Source: Phytoactinopolyspora endophytica (lineage in GTDB: Bacteria > Actinomycetota > Actinomycetes > Jiangellales > Jiangellaceae). Taken from it: DNA of 17,388 nt. Below the pieces are notes generated by a model. That model was not told the DNA's origin and did not search any database. It saw nothing but the letters and a program-made list of their open reading frames with translations. The stretch covers positions 153,302-170,689 of the forward strand of contig NZ_ML142861.1 in NCBI RefSeq assembly GCF_004138495.1. Direction: 5' to 3'. Shown piece by piece: positions 5,860 to 14,146 of the stretch. Within the stretch, counting starts at the first letter, position 1; each line of letters begins with the position of its first letter. The position numbers and the translations under genes are program-made.

Positions 5860-5887
5860 GGGCCTGGGCGATGATGCTCCCGGGCCC
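5860..5887 (+). promoter_or_regulatory. Strong hairpin in the glnR leader, terminator-like
   Basis: GGGCCTGGG pairs with CCCGGGCCC, a 9-bp stem with one G-T pair and a 10-base loop. TTTCGCGTTT follows. The hairpin lies 40-67 bases upstream of the glnR ATG and downstream of the possible -10 at 5842-5847. It could be an attenuator, a stabilising 5' structure, or a terminator for transcripts coming from upstream. Confidence 0.45.
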
Positions 5888-5926
5888 TTTCGCGTTTGTA
5901 GGGATGGCGGCGAAGGAGATCTCGAC

Positions 5927-6724
5927 ATGGCAACCATCGTCCTGCTCACCCCGGTACATCAGCCACCCGAAGAGGTACTTCCAGCGTTGGGACTACTTCT
6001 CCACGATGTCCGGGTCATGCCAGCTGAAGGCTCCGCGCTCGTCGACGCCCCTACCGGGGACGTCGTTATGGTCGACGCGCGGCGCGACCTGTCCCAGGCG
6101 CGAAGCCTCACCCGACTTCTCCACACCACCGGTGTGGACGCACCGCTGCTCGCCATCGTCACCGAGGGCGGCCTGGCCGCCGTGACCGCCGAGTGGGGCG
6201 TCGACGACGTGCTGCTCGACACGGCGGGCCCGGCCGAGGTAGAGGCCAGGCTCCGGCTCGCCCAGGGCAAGCTCGCCGCCACCACCAGCGACGAACCGCA
6301 CGAGATCCGCTCCGGCGACCTGCTGATCGATGAAGCCACCTACACGGCACGGGTCGGCCGCCGCACGCTTGAGCTCACGTACAAGGAATTCGAGCTACTC
6401 AAGTTCCTTGCCCAGCACCAGGGCCGGGTGTTCACCCGAGCGCAGCTGCTACAAGAGGTGTGGGGGTACGACTACTTCGGAGGCACCCGTACGGTCGACG
6501 TCCACGTCAGGCGGCTACGAGCCAAGCTGGGCGCCGAGCACGAGGCCCTAATCGGCACCGTGCGCAACGTGGGATACCGGTTCGTCCCGCCGCAGCAGCG
6601 CGGCTCCCGGCAGGCGGGGGCGGCACCGGCGCCGGTCGACCTCCCGGATGACACCCATTCACAGGACTTCCGCGTCCCTGCCGATTCTCCGTCCTCGCTC
6701 GACGCTATCCGTATCGACGTCTAG
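5927..6724 (+). CDS. glnR: Nitrogen-response regulator GlnR (orphan OmpR type)
   Basis: A 265-residue protein with a receiver-like domain (about 1-115) and an OmpR-type winged-helix domain (about 127-222). The second contains [41 protein letters not shown] and [11 protein letters not shown], almost as in mycobacterial GlnR as I recall it. GlnR activates or represses glnA, amtB, nirBD and other nitrogen genes in actinobacteria. The receiver keeps D50 ([10 protein letters not shown]) but lacks the usual acidic pocket, fitting a regulator without a partner kinase. ATG 5927 has AAGGAG ideally placed; the frame extends further upstream. A tail of about 40 residues rich in Pro/Ala/Ser/Asp follows the winged helix. 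The glnR-mshD order is conserved with mycobacteria. Confidence 0.95.
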   Translation: MATIVLLTPVHQPPEEVLPALGLLLHDVRVMPAEGSALVDAPTGDVVMVDARRDLSQARSLTRLLHTTGVDAPLLAIVTEGGLAAVTAEWGVDDVLLDTAGPAEVEARLRLAQGKLAATTSDEPHEIRSGDLLIDEATYTARVGRRTLELTYKEFELLKFLAQHQGRVFTRAQLLQEVWGYDYFGGTRTVDVHVRRLRAKLGAEHEALIGTVRNVGYRFVPPQQRGSRQAGAAPAPVDLPDDTHSQDFRVPADSPSSLDAIRIDV

Positions 6725-6784
6725 AGGTCGCACAGAAGGCGCCCCGAGTGTCGTCGCCGGCTCCGTGTCGGCGATGATTCCGGG

Positions 6785-7729
6785 GTGGAGATCTCTCACG
6801 CGACGGCTCTGACCAGCGCCCAGTCGGAACAGCTGCATGTGCTCGCGGAGCGTGCTCGCCGCGCCGACGGGTCAGATCCGTTCTCCGATGACCTCTGGCG
6901 CCGAGCCGTCTCAGGCGAGACCGATGTCGCGGTGGCGCTGACCGCGGACTCCGGGGAGCTGCGTGGCGTCGCCTTCGCCGCTCCCCAAGGGGTTCGGCGG
7001 GCTGCGGAGCTGCTGGTCGACCCCGAGTATCGCGCCCAGGGTCACGGCGCTGCACTGCTGGCCACGCTGCTGGACTCCGTCGACGGCGAGTTGTGGGTAT
7101 GGGCGCACGGGGATCACCCGGCCGCACGCATTCTCGCTGCCCGGACCGGGTTGGACCGGGCCAGGGAGCTGTTCCAGCTACGCCGGCCGGCCGGGGCGCC
7201 GGTGCCGCGGACGCAGCCACCGCCGGGCGTCACGGTCCGCAGCTTCGTTCCAGGGCAGGATGAGCAGGCCTGGGTGGACGTCAATGCCGCCGCCTTCTCC
7301 TGGCATCCCGAGCAGGGCGCCCAGACCGTGGACGACCTCCTGACGGCCGAAGGCGAGCCGTGGTTCGACCCGGACGGGTTCTTCCTCGCGACCGGCCCGG
7401 ACGGCGAGCTGCTCGGTTTCCACTGGACCAAGATCCACCAGCTCGATGACGAGGACCAGGGTCCGGCGGCCATCGGCGAGGTATACGTGCTCGGCGTCGC
7501 ACCATACGCCCAAGGCGACCGGCTATGGACGCATCTCGGCGTACCGAAGCCCTCATCCGCCCACGGCCTCGGCACCCATCTCACCGCCGTCGGCCTGGAC
7601 TACCTGGCCGCGCAGCCAGGCGTCGAACAGATCATGCTCTACGTCGAGGGGGACAACCCGGCAGCTCTCAAGGTCTACGAGCGGCTGGGCTTCACCCGCC
7701 ACACCATCGACGTCGCCTACCGCCGTTGA
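6785..7729 (+). CDS. mshD: Mycothiol synthase
   Basis: A 314-residue tandem GNAT protein catalysing the last step of mycothiol synthesis, acetylation of Cys-GlcN-Ins with acetyl-CoA. Domain 1 (about 3-135) has a degenerate acetyl-CoA loop, EYRAQGHGAALL (81-92). Domain 2 (about 148-314) has PWFDPDGFFLA, GFHWTKIH, GEVYVLGVAP and MLYVEGDNPAALKVYERLGF, the usual MshD signatures. The loop after VAPYAQ carries an extra 16 or so residues (about 245-260) before GLGTHLT, which is unusual. GTG 6785 has no clear ribosome-binding site; GATGAT six bases before it would allow a leaderless transcript. It lies 60 bases after glnR, in the same relative place as in M. tuberculosis. A lone mshD is normal, since msh genes are scattered. 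Confidence 0.95.
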   Translation: MEISHATALTSAQSEQLHVLAERARRADGSDPFSDDLWRRAVSGETDVAVALTADSGELRGVAFAAPQGVRRAAELLVDPEYRAQGHGAALLATLLDSVDGELWVWAHGDHPAARILAARTGLDRARELFQLRRPAGAPVPRTQPPPGVTVRSFVPGQDEQAWVDVNAAAFSWHPEQGAQTVDDLLTAEGEPWFDPDGFFLATGPDGELLGFHWTKIHQLDDEDQGPAAIGEVYVLGVAPYAQGDRLWTHLGVPKPSSAHGLGTHLTAVGLDYLAAQPGVEQIMLYVEGDNPAALKVYERLGFTRHTIDVAYRR

Positions 7730-7804
7730 CCGACTCGCTCGTCGCCGCTCATCCGGCAACTTTCATCTACCCGCAGTTCACATCGGCGTGACACCATTGG
7801 GTGT

Positions 7805-9883
7805 ATGGCTGGCGAACAGACGACTCCTGAGGAAAGATACCTCGATCGAGAGCTGTCCTGGCTGGCGTTCAATACGCGGGTCCTCGAGCTGGCCGAGGAT
7901 CCAGATCTGCCACTGCTCGAGCGGACGCGGTTCCTCTCAATCTTCTCCAGCAACCTCGACGAGTTCTACATGGTCCGGGTCGCCGGCCTGAAGCGCCGCA
8001 TAGCCGCCGGAGTCGCCGTCCCGGCGGCCAGCGGGCGACTTCCACGAGATGTTCTGGAACAGACGCTCGAACGCTCGCAAGAGCTGATGACCCGCCAGAC
8101 CCAGTGCTTCCGTAACGAGGTGCTGCCGGCGCTGCACAAGGAGGACATCGAGCTGGTCCGGTGGGACGACCTCGACGATTCCGAGCATCTACAGCTACGC
8201 ACGCTGTTCCGGGAACGGATCTTCCCCGTCCTCACCCCGCTGGCCGTGGACCCCGCCCACCCGTTTCCCTATATCTCCGGGCTGTCGCTCAACCTCGCCG
8301 TGATGGTACGCAATCCGCGCAACGGCACCGAGCACTTCGCACGGGTGAAGGTGCCGCCGAACTTCGCACGCTTCCTGCCGGTGGCCGAACAGCGCTTCGT
8401 CCCGCTCGAGGACATCATCGCCGCCCATCTGTCGCTGTTGTTCCCCGGCATGGAGGTCCAGCAGCACCACACCTTCCGGGTCACGCGCAATGAGGATGTC
8501 GAGGTCGAAGAGGACGATGCCGAGAATCTGCTGACGGCGATGGAGCGCGAGCTGATGCGCCGCCGGTTCGGGCCCGCCGTCCGGCTCGAGGTGGAAGAGA
8601 CGGTCGACCCGCACGTGCTGGACCTCCTCCAGCGCGAGCTCGGAGTCAGCCACACCGAGACGTTCTCGCTACCCGGCCCGTTGGATCTCACCGGTCTGAG
8701 CGGCATCGCCGACCTGGACCGTGCCGAACTGAAGTACCGCCCGTTCCTCCCGGCCACCCACCGCGACCTGCCCGACGTGGAGTCCGCGGCTCCGGCCGAC
8801 ATGTTCGCCGCGATCTCCAAGGGTGACGTGCTCGTCCACCACCCGTACGACTCGTTCTCGACGAGCGTGCAGCGGTTCATCGAGCAGGCCGCCGCCGATC
8901 CGCGAGTGCTGGCCATCAAGCAGACCCTGTACCGCACCAGCGGCGACTCCCCGATCATCGACGCGCTGGTCGACGCCGCCGAGGCCGGCAAGCAGGTACT
9001 CGCCCTGGTCGAGATCAAGGCCCGGTTCGACGAGCAGGCCAACATCACCTGGGCCCGCAAGCTCGAACAAGCCGGCGTACACGTCGTCTACGGCTTGGTG
9101 GGGCTGAAGACGCACTGCAAGCTCTGCCTCGTCGTCCGGGACGAGAGCACCGGCATCCAGCGTTACACGCACATCGGTACCGGCAACTACCATCCGAAGA
9201 CCGCCCGTCTCTACGAAGACCTCGGCCTGCTCACCGCCGATGCCAACGTGGCCGAAGACGTCAACCTGCTGTTCAACACCCTGTCCGGCTACTCCATCGA
9301 ATCGGACTACCAGCGGCTCCTGGTCGCGCCGCACGCACTGCGCTCCGGGATCACCGAACGGATCGAGCGAGAGGTCGAGCATCACGCCGCCGGGCGACCA
9401 GCCCGGATCCGGCTCAAGCTGAACTCTCTGGTCGACGAGGCCACCATCGATGCGCTCTACGCGGCGTCCCAGGCAGGTGTCCCGGTCGACGTCTGGATCA
9501 GGGGCATCTGCAGCCTGAAGGCCGGGGTTCCCGGGCTCTCGGAGAACATCCGCGCCGTCAGCATCCTCGGCCGTTTCCTGGAGCACTCCCGGATCCTGGG
9601 CTTCGAGAACGGCGGGCAACCGGAGTATTGGATCGGCTCCGCGGATCTCATGCATCGCAACCTCGACCGGCGCGTCGAAGCCCTCGTCCAGCTGAGCCGA
9701 CCAGAACACCTCCGTGAGCTCGAAGCCATGTTCGAGTTCGCCTTCGACCCGTGTACGTCCCGGTGGCAGCTGCAGCCGGACGGCGACTGGGAACGTCTGC
9801 ACCTCGACACCGAGGGCGAGCCGCTGGCCGACATGCAACATGAGCTGATCGACCGCAAACGACGTCGAAAGACCACCACGTGA
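7805..9883 (+). CDS. ppk1: Polyphosphate kinase 1
   Basis: A 692-residue, full-length PPK1 (E. coli enzyme 688), which reversibly polymerises the gamma-phosphate of ATP into polyphosphate. All four domains are present: N ([21 protein letters not shown], about 11-115), head (about 120-310), C1 (about 320-500) and C2 (about 505-680). Catalytic histidines are H437 (GLKTHCKL), matching the phosphorylated E. coli His435, and H594 (FLEHSRI), matching His592. [14 protein letters not shown] and [14 protein letters not shown] are intact. The 75 bases after mshD hold no convincing ribosome-binding site; CACCAT seven bases before the ATG could serve as a -10 for a leaderless mRNA. The next gene overlaps the stop codon by GTGA and encodes a CYTH protein of a type tied to triphosphate or polyphosphate binding. 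Confidence 0.97.
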   Translation: MAGEQTTPEERYLDRELSWLAFNTRVLELAEDPDLPLLERTRFLSIFSSNLDEFYMVRVAGLKRRIAAGVAVPAASGRLPRDVLEQTLERSQELMTRQTQCFRNEVLPALHKEDIELVRWDDLDDSEHLQLRTLFRERIFPVLTPLAVDPAHPFPYISGLSLNLAVMVRNPRNGTEHFARVKVPPNFARFLPVAEQRFVPLEDIIAAHLSLLFPGMEVQQHHTFRVTRNEDVEVEEDDAENLLTAMERELMRRRFGPAVRLEVEETVDPHVLDLLQRELGVSHTETFSLPGPLDLTGLSGIADLDRAELKYRPFLPATHRDLPDVESAAPADMFAAISKGDVLVHHPYDSFSTSVQRFIEQAAADPRVLAIKQTLYRTSGDSPIIDALVDAAEAGKQVLALVEIKARFDEQANITWARKLEQAGVHVVYGLVGLKTHCKLCLVVRDESTGIQRYTHIGTGNYHPKTARLYEDLGLLTADANVAEDVNLLFNTLSGYSIESDYQRLLVAPHALRSGITERIEREVEHHAAGRPARIRLKLNSLVDEATIDALYAASQAGVPVDVWIRGICSLKAGVPGLSENIRAVSILGRFLEHSRILGFENGGQPEYWIGSADLMHRNLDRRVEALVQLSRPEHLRELEAMFEFAFDPCTSRWQLQPDGDWERLHLDTEGEPLADMQHELIDRKRRRKTTT

Positions 9884-10911
9884 ACTGCGCGGAGCCGGTG
9901 ACTCAGCCTCCCGTCGAGCACCAGGCTGAACAGAAGTTCCGCGTTCATGGGCTTTTCCGCGTACCCGACCTGCACAACGTCGAAGGTGTCGGCAGCGTGG
10001 ACGATCTCGGCTCGGTGGAGCTGGAGTCCGCGTACTTCGACACCGACGACCTCAGGCTCACCCGCGAGGGTGTCACGCTCCGGCGGCGTACCGGCGACGA
10101 CGAGGGTTGGCACCTCAAACTGCCGGCCGACCTTTCGACACCGGATGTCCGCGACGAGGTCAGGCTCCCGCTCACCACCGGCGAGGACGCTGCTCCAGAT
10201 GAGCTGGCCCAGATCGTGCGCGTCATCGTCCGCGGATCGGCGGTCACTCGTGTGTCGACGTTGCGGACGTATCGCCGGCGGCTGCGGCTCCATGACGCCG
10301 CGGGTGGGGCGATCGCGGACCTGGTGGACGACACAGTGCACGTCGTCGGTGAGGACGGCACCGTGACGGCGCGGTTCCGCGAGCTGGAACTCGAAGAGCG
10401 TGCCGGCGGCGACGCACTCGCCGTGGTGGCAGCCGCGTTGAACAGCGCCGGCGCGGTCGGCGGAGAGTTCGTCGCCAAGGTGGTGCGGGCGCTCGGCCCC
10501 GCCGCCACGAGCCCACCGGAGATCCACGTGCCACGGTCGCTCTGGCACCACGACGCGACGGGTCCCGGCGACCCCTCGCGGCTCGCCCTTCTTGTTCACG
10601 CGATGCGCTCAGCGGACCTGACGTATCGCTTGGACAGCGAGGCGGCGTCGGATGCGTTAGGTCGGCTGGCCGACACCGCGGACCAGCTTCTCGACAGAAT
10701 CTCCGAGCCACAGGAGTTCATCCCTGCGGACCAGGTGAAGGCCCTGCAGGCCGAACTCAGCTGGCTCACCGGGGAATTGAAGGCGACCGCGGAACCCGCC
10801 GGCGCCCCCACGCGTGCTCCGCGCGCGCTCGACTCTCAACGGTATCTCGCCCTGCATGAGGCCCTTGTCTCGGCCGTCGGCGCGGAACACCGCTGGCTCA
10901 CGACTGTTTGA
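9880..10911 (+). CDS. CYTH domain protein with a reduced CHAD domain
   Basis: A 343-residue protein. The CYTH (triphosphate tunnel) domain spans about 12-206: [54 protein letters not shown] and [12 protein letters not shown] proteins hydrolyse or bind triphosphate-containing substrates. The first Glu of the ExExK signature is Gln here (Q15-A-E17-Q-K19). Residues about 222-343 resemble the first part of a CHAD domain ([32 protein letters not shown]) but most of its usual Arg/Lys residues are missing and it is far shorter than normal. CHAD domains bind polyphosphate. The GTG start overlaps the ppk1 stop, so the pair is translationally coupled. Its 3' end overlaps the convergent DUF47 gene by 14 bases. 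Confidence 0.88.
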   Translation: MNCAEPVTQPPVEHQAEQKFRVHGLFRVPDLHNVEGVGSVDDLGSVELESAYFDTDDLRLTREGVTLRRRTGDDEGWHLKLPADLSTPDVRDEVRLPLTTGEDAAPDELAQIVRVIVRGSAVTRVSTLRTYRRRLRLHDAAGGAIADLVDDTVHVVGEDGTVTARFRELELEERAGGDALAVVAAALNSAGAVGGEFVAKVVRALGPAATSPPEIHVPRSLWHHDATGPGDPSRLALLVHAMRSADLTYRLDSEAASDALGRLADTADQLLDRISEPQEFIPADQVKALQAELSWLTGELKATAEPAGAPTRAPRALDSQRYLALHEALVSAVGAEHRWLTTV

Positions 10912-11521
10912 GAGCTATCTGCTCCACGATGTTGGCGACCCGCTCGAAGCCGTCCACAGCGGACTCCAGGGTCTCGATGACGTCCTTCAGCTTGTGCACC
11001 GTGAGTGCGTCGTACTCACCGGAGAAGATCCGTGCGAGAAGCCGGCGGTAGGTCTGGTCGGCCTCGTTCTCCAGGCGGTTGATCTCGATCCAGTACTTGG
11101 TCAAGTCGTTCGCCACCCGCAGCCGGGGCATCGCCTCCGCTGTCAGGTCCGCCGCGCGATCCAGCACATCGATCATGGCTGCGACGCCGGTGGGGAGCTC
11201 TCGGATGCGATACAGCACCATGAGGTCCAATGCCGCCTCGACATCGTCGAGCACGTCGTCCAACGCACCGGCCAGCCGGTAGATGTCGTCACGGTGGAAC
11301 GGCGGCTTGAGGCCTGAGTTCACCCGGCGGACGATGTCGTGCGTGTGCTCGTCGCCGGTGTGTTCGATGTCCTTCAACGTGGGGACGAGAGCCGACCGGT
11401 CGGCATCCGGTACCAGCGCCTCCGACAACACTCGCACCCCGTCGCGCAGATTCTGCGCGGACGCTGTGAAGAGGTCGTAGAAGATGCTGTCACCCGGTGA
11501 GAGGCGCATGCGCAATCGCAC
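10898..11521 (-). CDS. DUF47 family PhoU-like protein
   Basis: A 207-residue all-helical protein of the DUF47/PhoU-like family, usually encoded beside a Pit-type phosphate transporter and thought to regulate it. The N-terminus MRLSPGDSIFYDLFTASAQNL is typical, followed by IEHTGDEHTHDIV, an E/D-x3-D metal-binding type motif, and FHRDDIYRLAGALDDVLDDVE. A second motif set, WIEINRLENEADQTYR and IETLESAVDGFERVANIVEQI, completes the two three-helix bundles. GTG 11521 is chosen for its GGGAG six bases upstream. No pit gene lies next to it: downstream is the convergent ppk1-CYTH operon and upstream the epimerase. The setting therefore points to phosphate or polyphosphate balance. TCAC occurs twice with 11-bp spacing just before the start (11533, 11544), a faint hint of a PHO box. 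Confidence 0.88.
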   Translation of the reverse strand: MRLRMRLSPGDSIFYDLFTASAQNLRDGVRVLSEALVPDADRSALVPTLKDIEHTGDEHTHDIVRRVNSGLKPPFHRDDIYRLAGALDDVLDDVEAALDLMVLYRIRELPTGVAAMIDVLDRAADLTAEAMPRLRVANDLTKYWIEINRLENEADQTYRRLLARIFSGEYDALTVHKLKDVIETLESAVDGFERVANIVEQIALKQS

Positions 11522-11616
11522 GAGTTTCTCCCTCACTGTGCGGTCACCTGGATAAAGAAGCAGCTGGGTATCAGGCTGCCACAAACTGCCGGACTTCGTC
11601 GTCCCTCACAGCAGTC

Positions 11617-11647
11617 CGGGCGAGCAAGCCGTAGGCCCTCTCGCCCG
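11617..11647 (-). terminator. Hairpin terminator downstream of the epimerase gene
   Basis: CGGGCGAG (11617-11624) and CTCGCCCG (11640-11647) form a perfect 8-bp GC-rich stem, and GCC/GGC inside the 15-base loop can extend it. It starts 31 bases after the epimerase stop on the minus strand and before the DUF47 promoter region, so it most likely ends the four-gene operon. There is no T-run. Confidence 0.6.
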
Positions 11648-11678
11648 TTGGTCGCATGCTAGAGGTTCGAGGTGAACA

Positions 11679-12731
11679 CTAGCGCAGCGGTTCGTGCGCG
11701 AAGGCCGCCATTCCCTCGGTGAAGCCGACCTGCGCACGAAAACCGAGCACGTCGGCGGCAAGTTCCGGTGAAGCGATCACGTGACGGACATCACCCAGCC
11801 GAAACTCGCCCGTAACCTCCGCAGCGGCCACGTGCGCCCGGGCTCCGTGTGGCCGCGCGGCTCCGTCTCCGAGCGCTTGTGCCATGTCCAGGATGCTGTG
11901 CGGCTGCCCGCTGGCGACGTTGCACGCGCCCTGCCACTCCGCTTCGAGGGCGAGGACGTTGGCCCGAGCCACGTCGTGCACGTGCACGAAGTCGCGCATC
12001 TGGCGGCCGTCCTCGAAGACCCGCGGAGCCCGGCCTGCCTCATACGCGCTGCGGAAGATGCTGGCCACACCGGCGTAGGGGGTGTCGCGAGGCATCCGCG
12101 GCCCGTAGACGTTGTGATAGCGCAGAGCGCAGACCGTGCTTCCGGTCTCCCGGCCGTAGACGGACGCGAGATGCTCCGTGTGCAGCTTCGTCGCCGCGTA
12201 GACGTTGCGGGGGTCCAGTGGGGCGTCCTCCCGGACCGCGGCCCACGCGAGCTCCCGCCCACAACGCCCGCATTTGGGCTCGAACCTGCCCGCTCGCAGG
12301 TCCTCGGCGCGTCTCGGCTCGGCGCGGACGTCGCCGTGCTCCGCACACTGGTAGCGGCCCTCCCCGTAGACCACCATCGACGACGCGACGACGAGCCGGC
12401 CCTCGAAGGACCGGCGCCACAGGGCCCTCAGGAGGGCGGCCGTCCCGGCGTCGTTGTCGCGGACGTAAGCGGTGACGTCGTCGAAGTCGATCCCGAGGCC
12501 CACCCGGGCGGCCTGGTGGCAGACAGCGTCCACGCCGTCAACCGCCGCCGCCACTGCGCGCTCGTCCGACAGGTCGGCGACGCGTAGGTCAACGGTGGAC
12601 GGCAGGTACGCGGGGACCTCGTCGTGCGCCGCCAGCGAGTCGAAGACCACCACGTCAGCACCCCGCTCGACCAGCTGCTCCACCACGTGGCTGCCGATGA
12701 ACCCGGCCCCACCCGTCACCAATACCCGCAT
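11679..12731 (-). CDS. NAD-dependent sugar epimerase/dehydratase (extended SDR) with a zinc-ribbon-like insertion
   Basis: A 350-residue extended short-chain dehydrogenase/reductase acting on nucleotide sugars. The Rossmann motif is TGGAGFIG (6-13). Catalytic residues are S117/S118 (VASSMVVYG) and Y178-x3-K182 (NVYAATK), and RYHNVYGPRMP and RDFVHVHDVA mark the substrate and cofactor region. Between the serine and tyrosine motifs an insertion of about 35 residues carries C129-x2-H132 and C154-x2-C157, a likely metal-binding knuckle. Actinobacterial epimerases annotated as dTDP-L-rhamnose 4-epimerase carry a similar insertion as I recall, but the substrate is not determined here. ATG 12731 has AGGGAG close upstream. 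It lies 26 bases after the membrane glycosyltransferase-like gene and is the last gene of the response regulator operon. Confidence 0.9.
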   Translation of the reverse strand: MRVLVTGGAGFIGSHVVEQLVERGADVVVFDSLAAHDEVPAYLPSTVDLRVADLSDERAVAAAVDGVDAVCHQAARVGLGIDFDDVTAYVRDNDAGTAALLRALWRRSFEGRLVVASSMVVYGEGRYQCAEHGDVRAEPRRAEDLRAGRFEPKCGRCGRELAWAAVREDAPLDPRNVYAATKLHTEHLASVYGRETGSTVCALRYHNVYGPRMPRDTPYAGVASIFRSAYEAGRAPRVFEDGRQMRDFVHVHDVARANVLALEAEWQGACNVASGQPHSILDMAQALGDGAARPHGARAHVAAAEVTGEFRLGDVRHVIASPELAADVLGFRAQVGFTEGMAAFAHEPLR

Positions 12732-12757
12732 GCTCCCTCTTTCCCTTCCCGGCGGAT

Positions 12758-14146
12758 TCACCATGGCACCTTCAGCGCCGCCACCAGCAGCACGGTGGTC
12801 GCCAGCTGCAACGTCAACCATCCCCGCACCGCACCCCCTACCGCGGCCAGTGCACACCCCGCCGCGAGCACGAGGGGCATGAAGGGCTGCCAGATCCGCT
12901 CGGTCTCCCCGGACGACATGCCGGAGAGGTCCGCCAGGAGGACGACCGCGAGACCGGAGCCGACGACGAGCCACACCCGGCGGTCCCGCAGCCGGGCCAG
13001 CGCGACGGCGATGGCCGGACCAAGCGCCAGCGCGAACACACCCAGGTTCGCCAGGACGAAGTACCCGTAGCCGCGTGCGCTCGCCACCCCCGCGTAGTAC
13101 CGCTCACGGGTCACCTGCAGACCTTCCAACCACCAGTAGCCCCATGCCAGCGGCGCCAGCACCACGAGGGCCGCCACGGCACCGCCTCCGAGCACCGCCC
13201 ACCACGGCTCAAGCGCCGCCCGGGGCTTCGAACCGCAGGCCGGCCCGTTCCTGCTCCGAAGTACCGCTACCACCAGGACCGGCACCACGAGCAGCGCGAC
13301 ACCGAAGGTGAGCATCAGCGCCGCACCGAACGACAGCCCGCCGGCCAGCGTCAGCGCCACCCACCGCCGACGGTTTCTCGCCGGGTTCGTCGCCAGAATC
13401 AGGCAGGCCACACCGGACAGCGCCGCCCCGCCGAAGATGATGTCGGCGTTCGTGTGCCACACGGCGGCCGGCGCGACCACCAGGAACGGCGCCGCCCGTC
13501 GTGCCCACCGCTCCCCGGCGACATCGCGCAGCACCGCCAGTACGGCCACTATCGCCGCCGCGGCTCCCAGCATCGCGACAGCGTTCGCGAACCACGGACC
13601 GGACAGCCCGACCTGAGCCGCCGCCCAGAACAGCAGCACCAGGCCCGGCGGGTGTCCCTGCAGGTGCACCGGATAGGCCGGCTGACGTTCGGTGTAATCC
13701 CTCAGGAACGCGCCGGGACCCTGCTCTTCGACGAAGCCCGCTTGCCGCGCGTACGAGTCGTCGATGTTCGTCCACACGTCGGGATGCGCCTGCGCCACGG
13801 CGAGCGAGAGGCTGAGCAGCACGCCACCGGCGGCCACAACGGTCAGCACCGCATGCCACGTCCAGCGACACGAAGCCCACGGAAGGACGGCGACGACCAG
13901 CGCGCCGACGACGGCCGGCAGCAGCAACCACCAGCCGGCCTCCCACGCCCACCGCCCGAACAACGGGATCGCCCGGAGCTTGAGGTTCTCGTCCCGGGTC
14001 GCGACGACGTGCAACCCCCACAACCGCACCCCGACGAGCAGGACCACCCAAGCGGCAAGCGCAAGGACGGTTCGCCGGCCCGGGAGACTCCTGGCCCGTG
14101 CAGCCCGTACCACCGTGGCCGGGGCGTGCGAACGCGAAGCGGTCAC
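12758..14146 (-). CDS. Multi-pass membrane protein, GT-C glycosyltransferase-like
   Basis: A 462-residue protein with about ten or eleven hydrophobic segments. A long extracytoplasmic-type loop follows the third (about 121-165) and holds HPDVWTNIDDSYARQAG, with D129-D130, and AYPVHLQGHPPG. An acidic pair in the first large loop followed by a HPPG motif resembles GT-C enzymes (PMT/ArnT type), which move sugars from polyprenyl-phosphate donors outside the membrane. This is family-level inference. GTG 14146 overlaps the histidine kinase stop as GTGA, so the genes are translationally coupled. A polyprenyl-phosphate donor could come from the DPM1-like enzyme encoded at 16886. Sugar and acceptor are unknown. 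Confidence 0.75.
   Translation of the reverse strand: MTASRSHAPATVVRAARARSLPGRRTVLALAAWVVLLVGVRLWGLHVVATRDENLKLRAIPLFGRWAWEAGWWLLLPAVVGALVVAVLPWASCRWTWHAVLTVVAAGGVLLSLSLAVAQAHPDVWTNIDDSYARQAGFVEEQGPGAFLRDYTERQPAYPVHLQGHPPGLVLLFWAAAQVGLSGPWFANAVAMLGAAAAIVAVLAVLRDVAGERWARRAAPFLVVAPAAVWHTNADIIFGGAALSGVACLILATNPARNRRRWVALTLAGGLSFGAALMLTFGVALLVVPVLVVAVLRSRNGPACGSKPRAALEPWWAVLGGGAVAALVVLAPLAWGYWWLEGLQVTRERYYAGVASARGYGYFVLANLGVFALALGPAIAVALARLRDRRVWLVVGSGLAVVLLADLSGMSSGETERIWQPFMPLVLAAGCALAAVGGAVRGWLTLQLATTVLLVAALKVPW

Noticed and set aside
6754..6774. TCGCCG/CGGCGA hairpin between glnR and mshD as a terminator
   Set aside because: The stem is only 6 bp, overlaps the likely mshD promoter region, and is expected by chance in such GC-rich DNA.
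7761..7795. Possible PHO box upstream of ppk1 (TTTCATCTACC and GTTCACATCGG)
   Set aside because: The two units are 15 bases apart, not the 11-base direct repeat of actinobacterial PHO boxes, and the adjacent 11-mer does not match.
8669..9841. 390-codon open frame antisense to ppk1
   Set aside because: Conserved PPK1 motifs on the other strand show the real gene; this frame is a codon-bias artefact.
12732..12974. Longer N-terminus for the epimerase
   Set aside because: The Rossmann motif begins at residue 6 from ATG 12731, which has a good ribosome-binding site; the extension runs out of frame through the membrane-protein gene.
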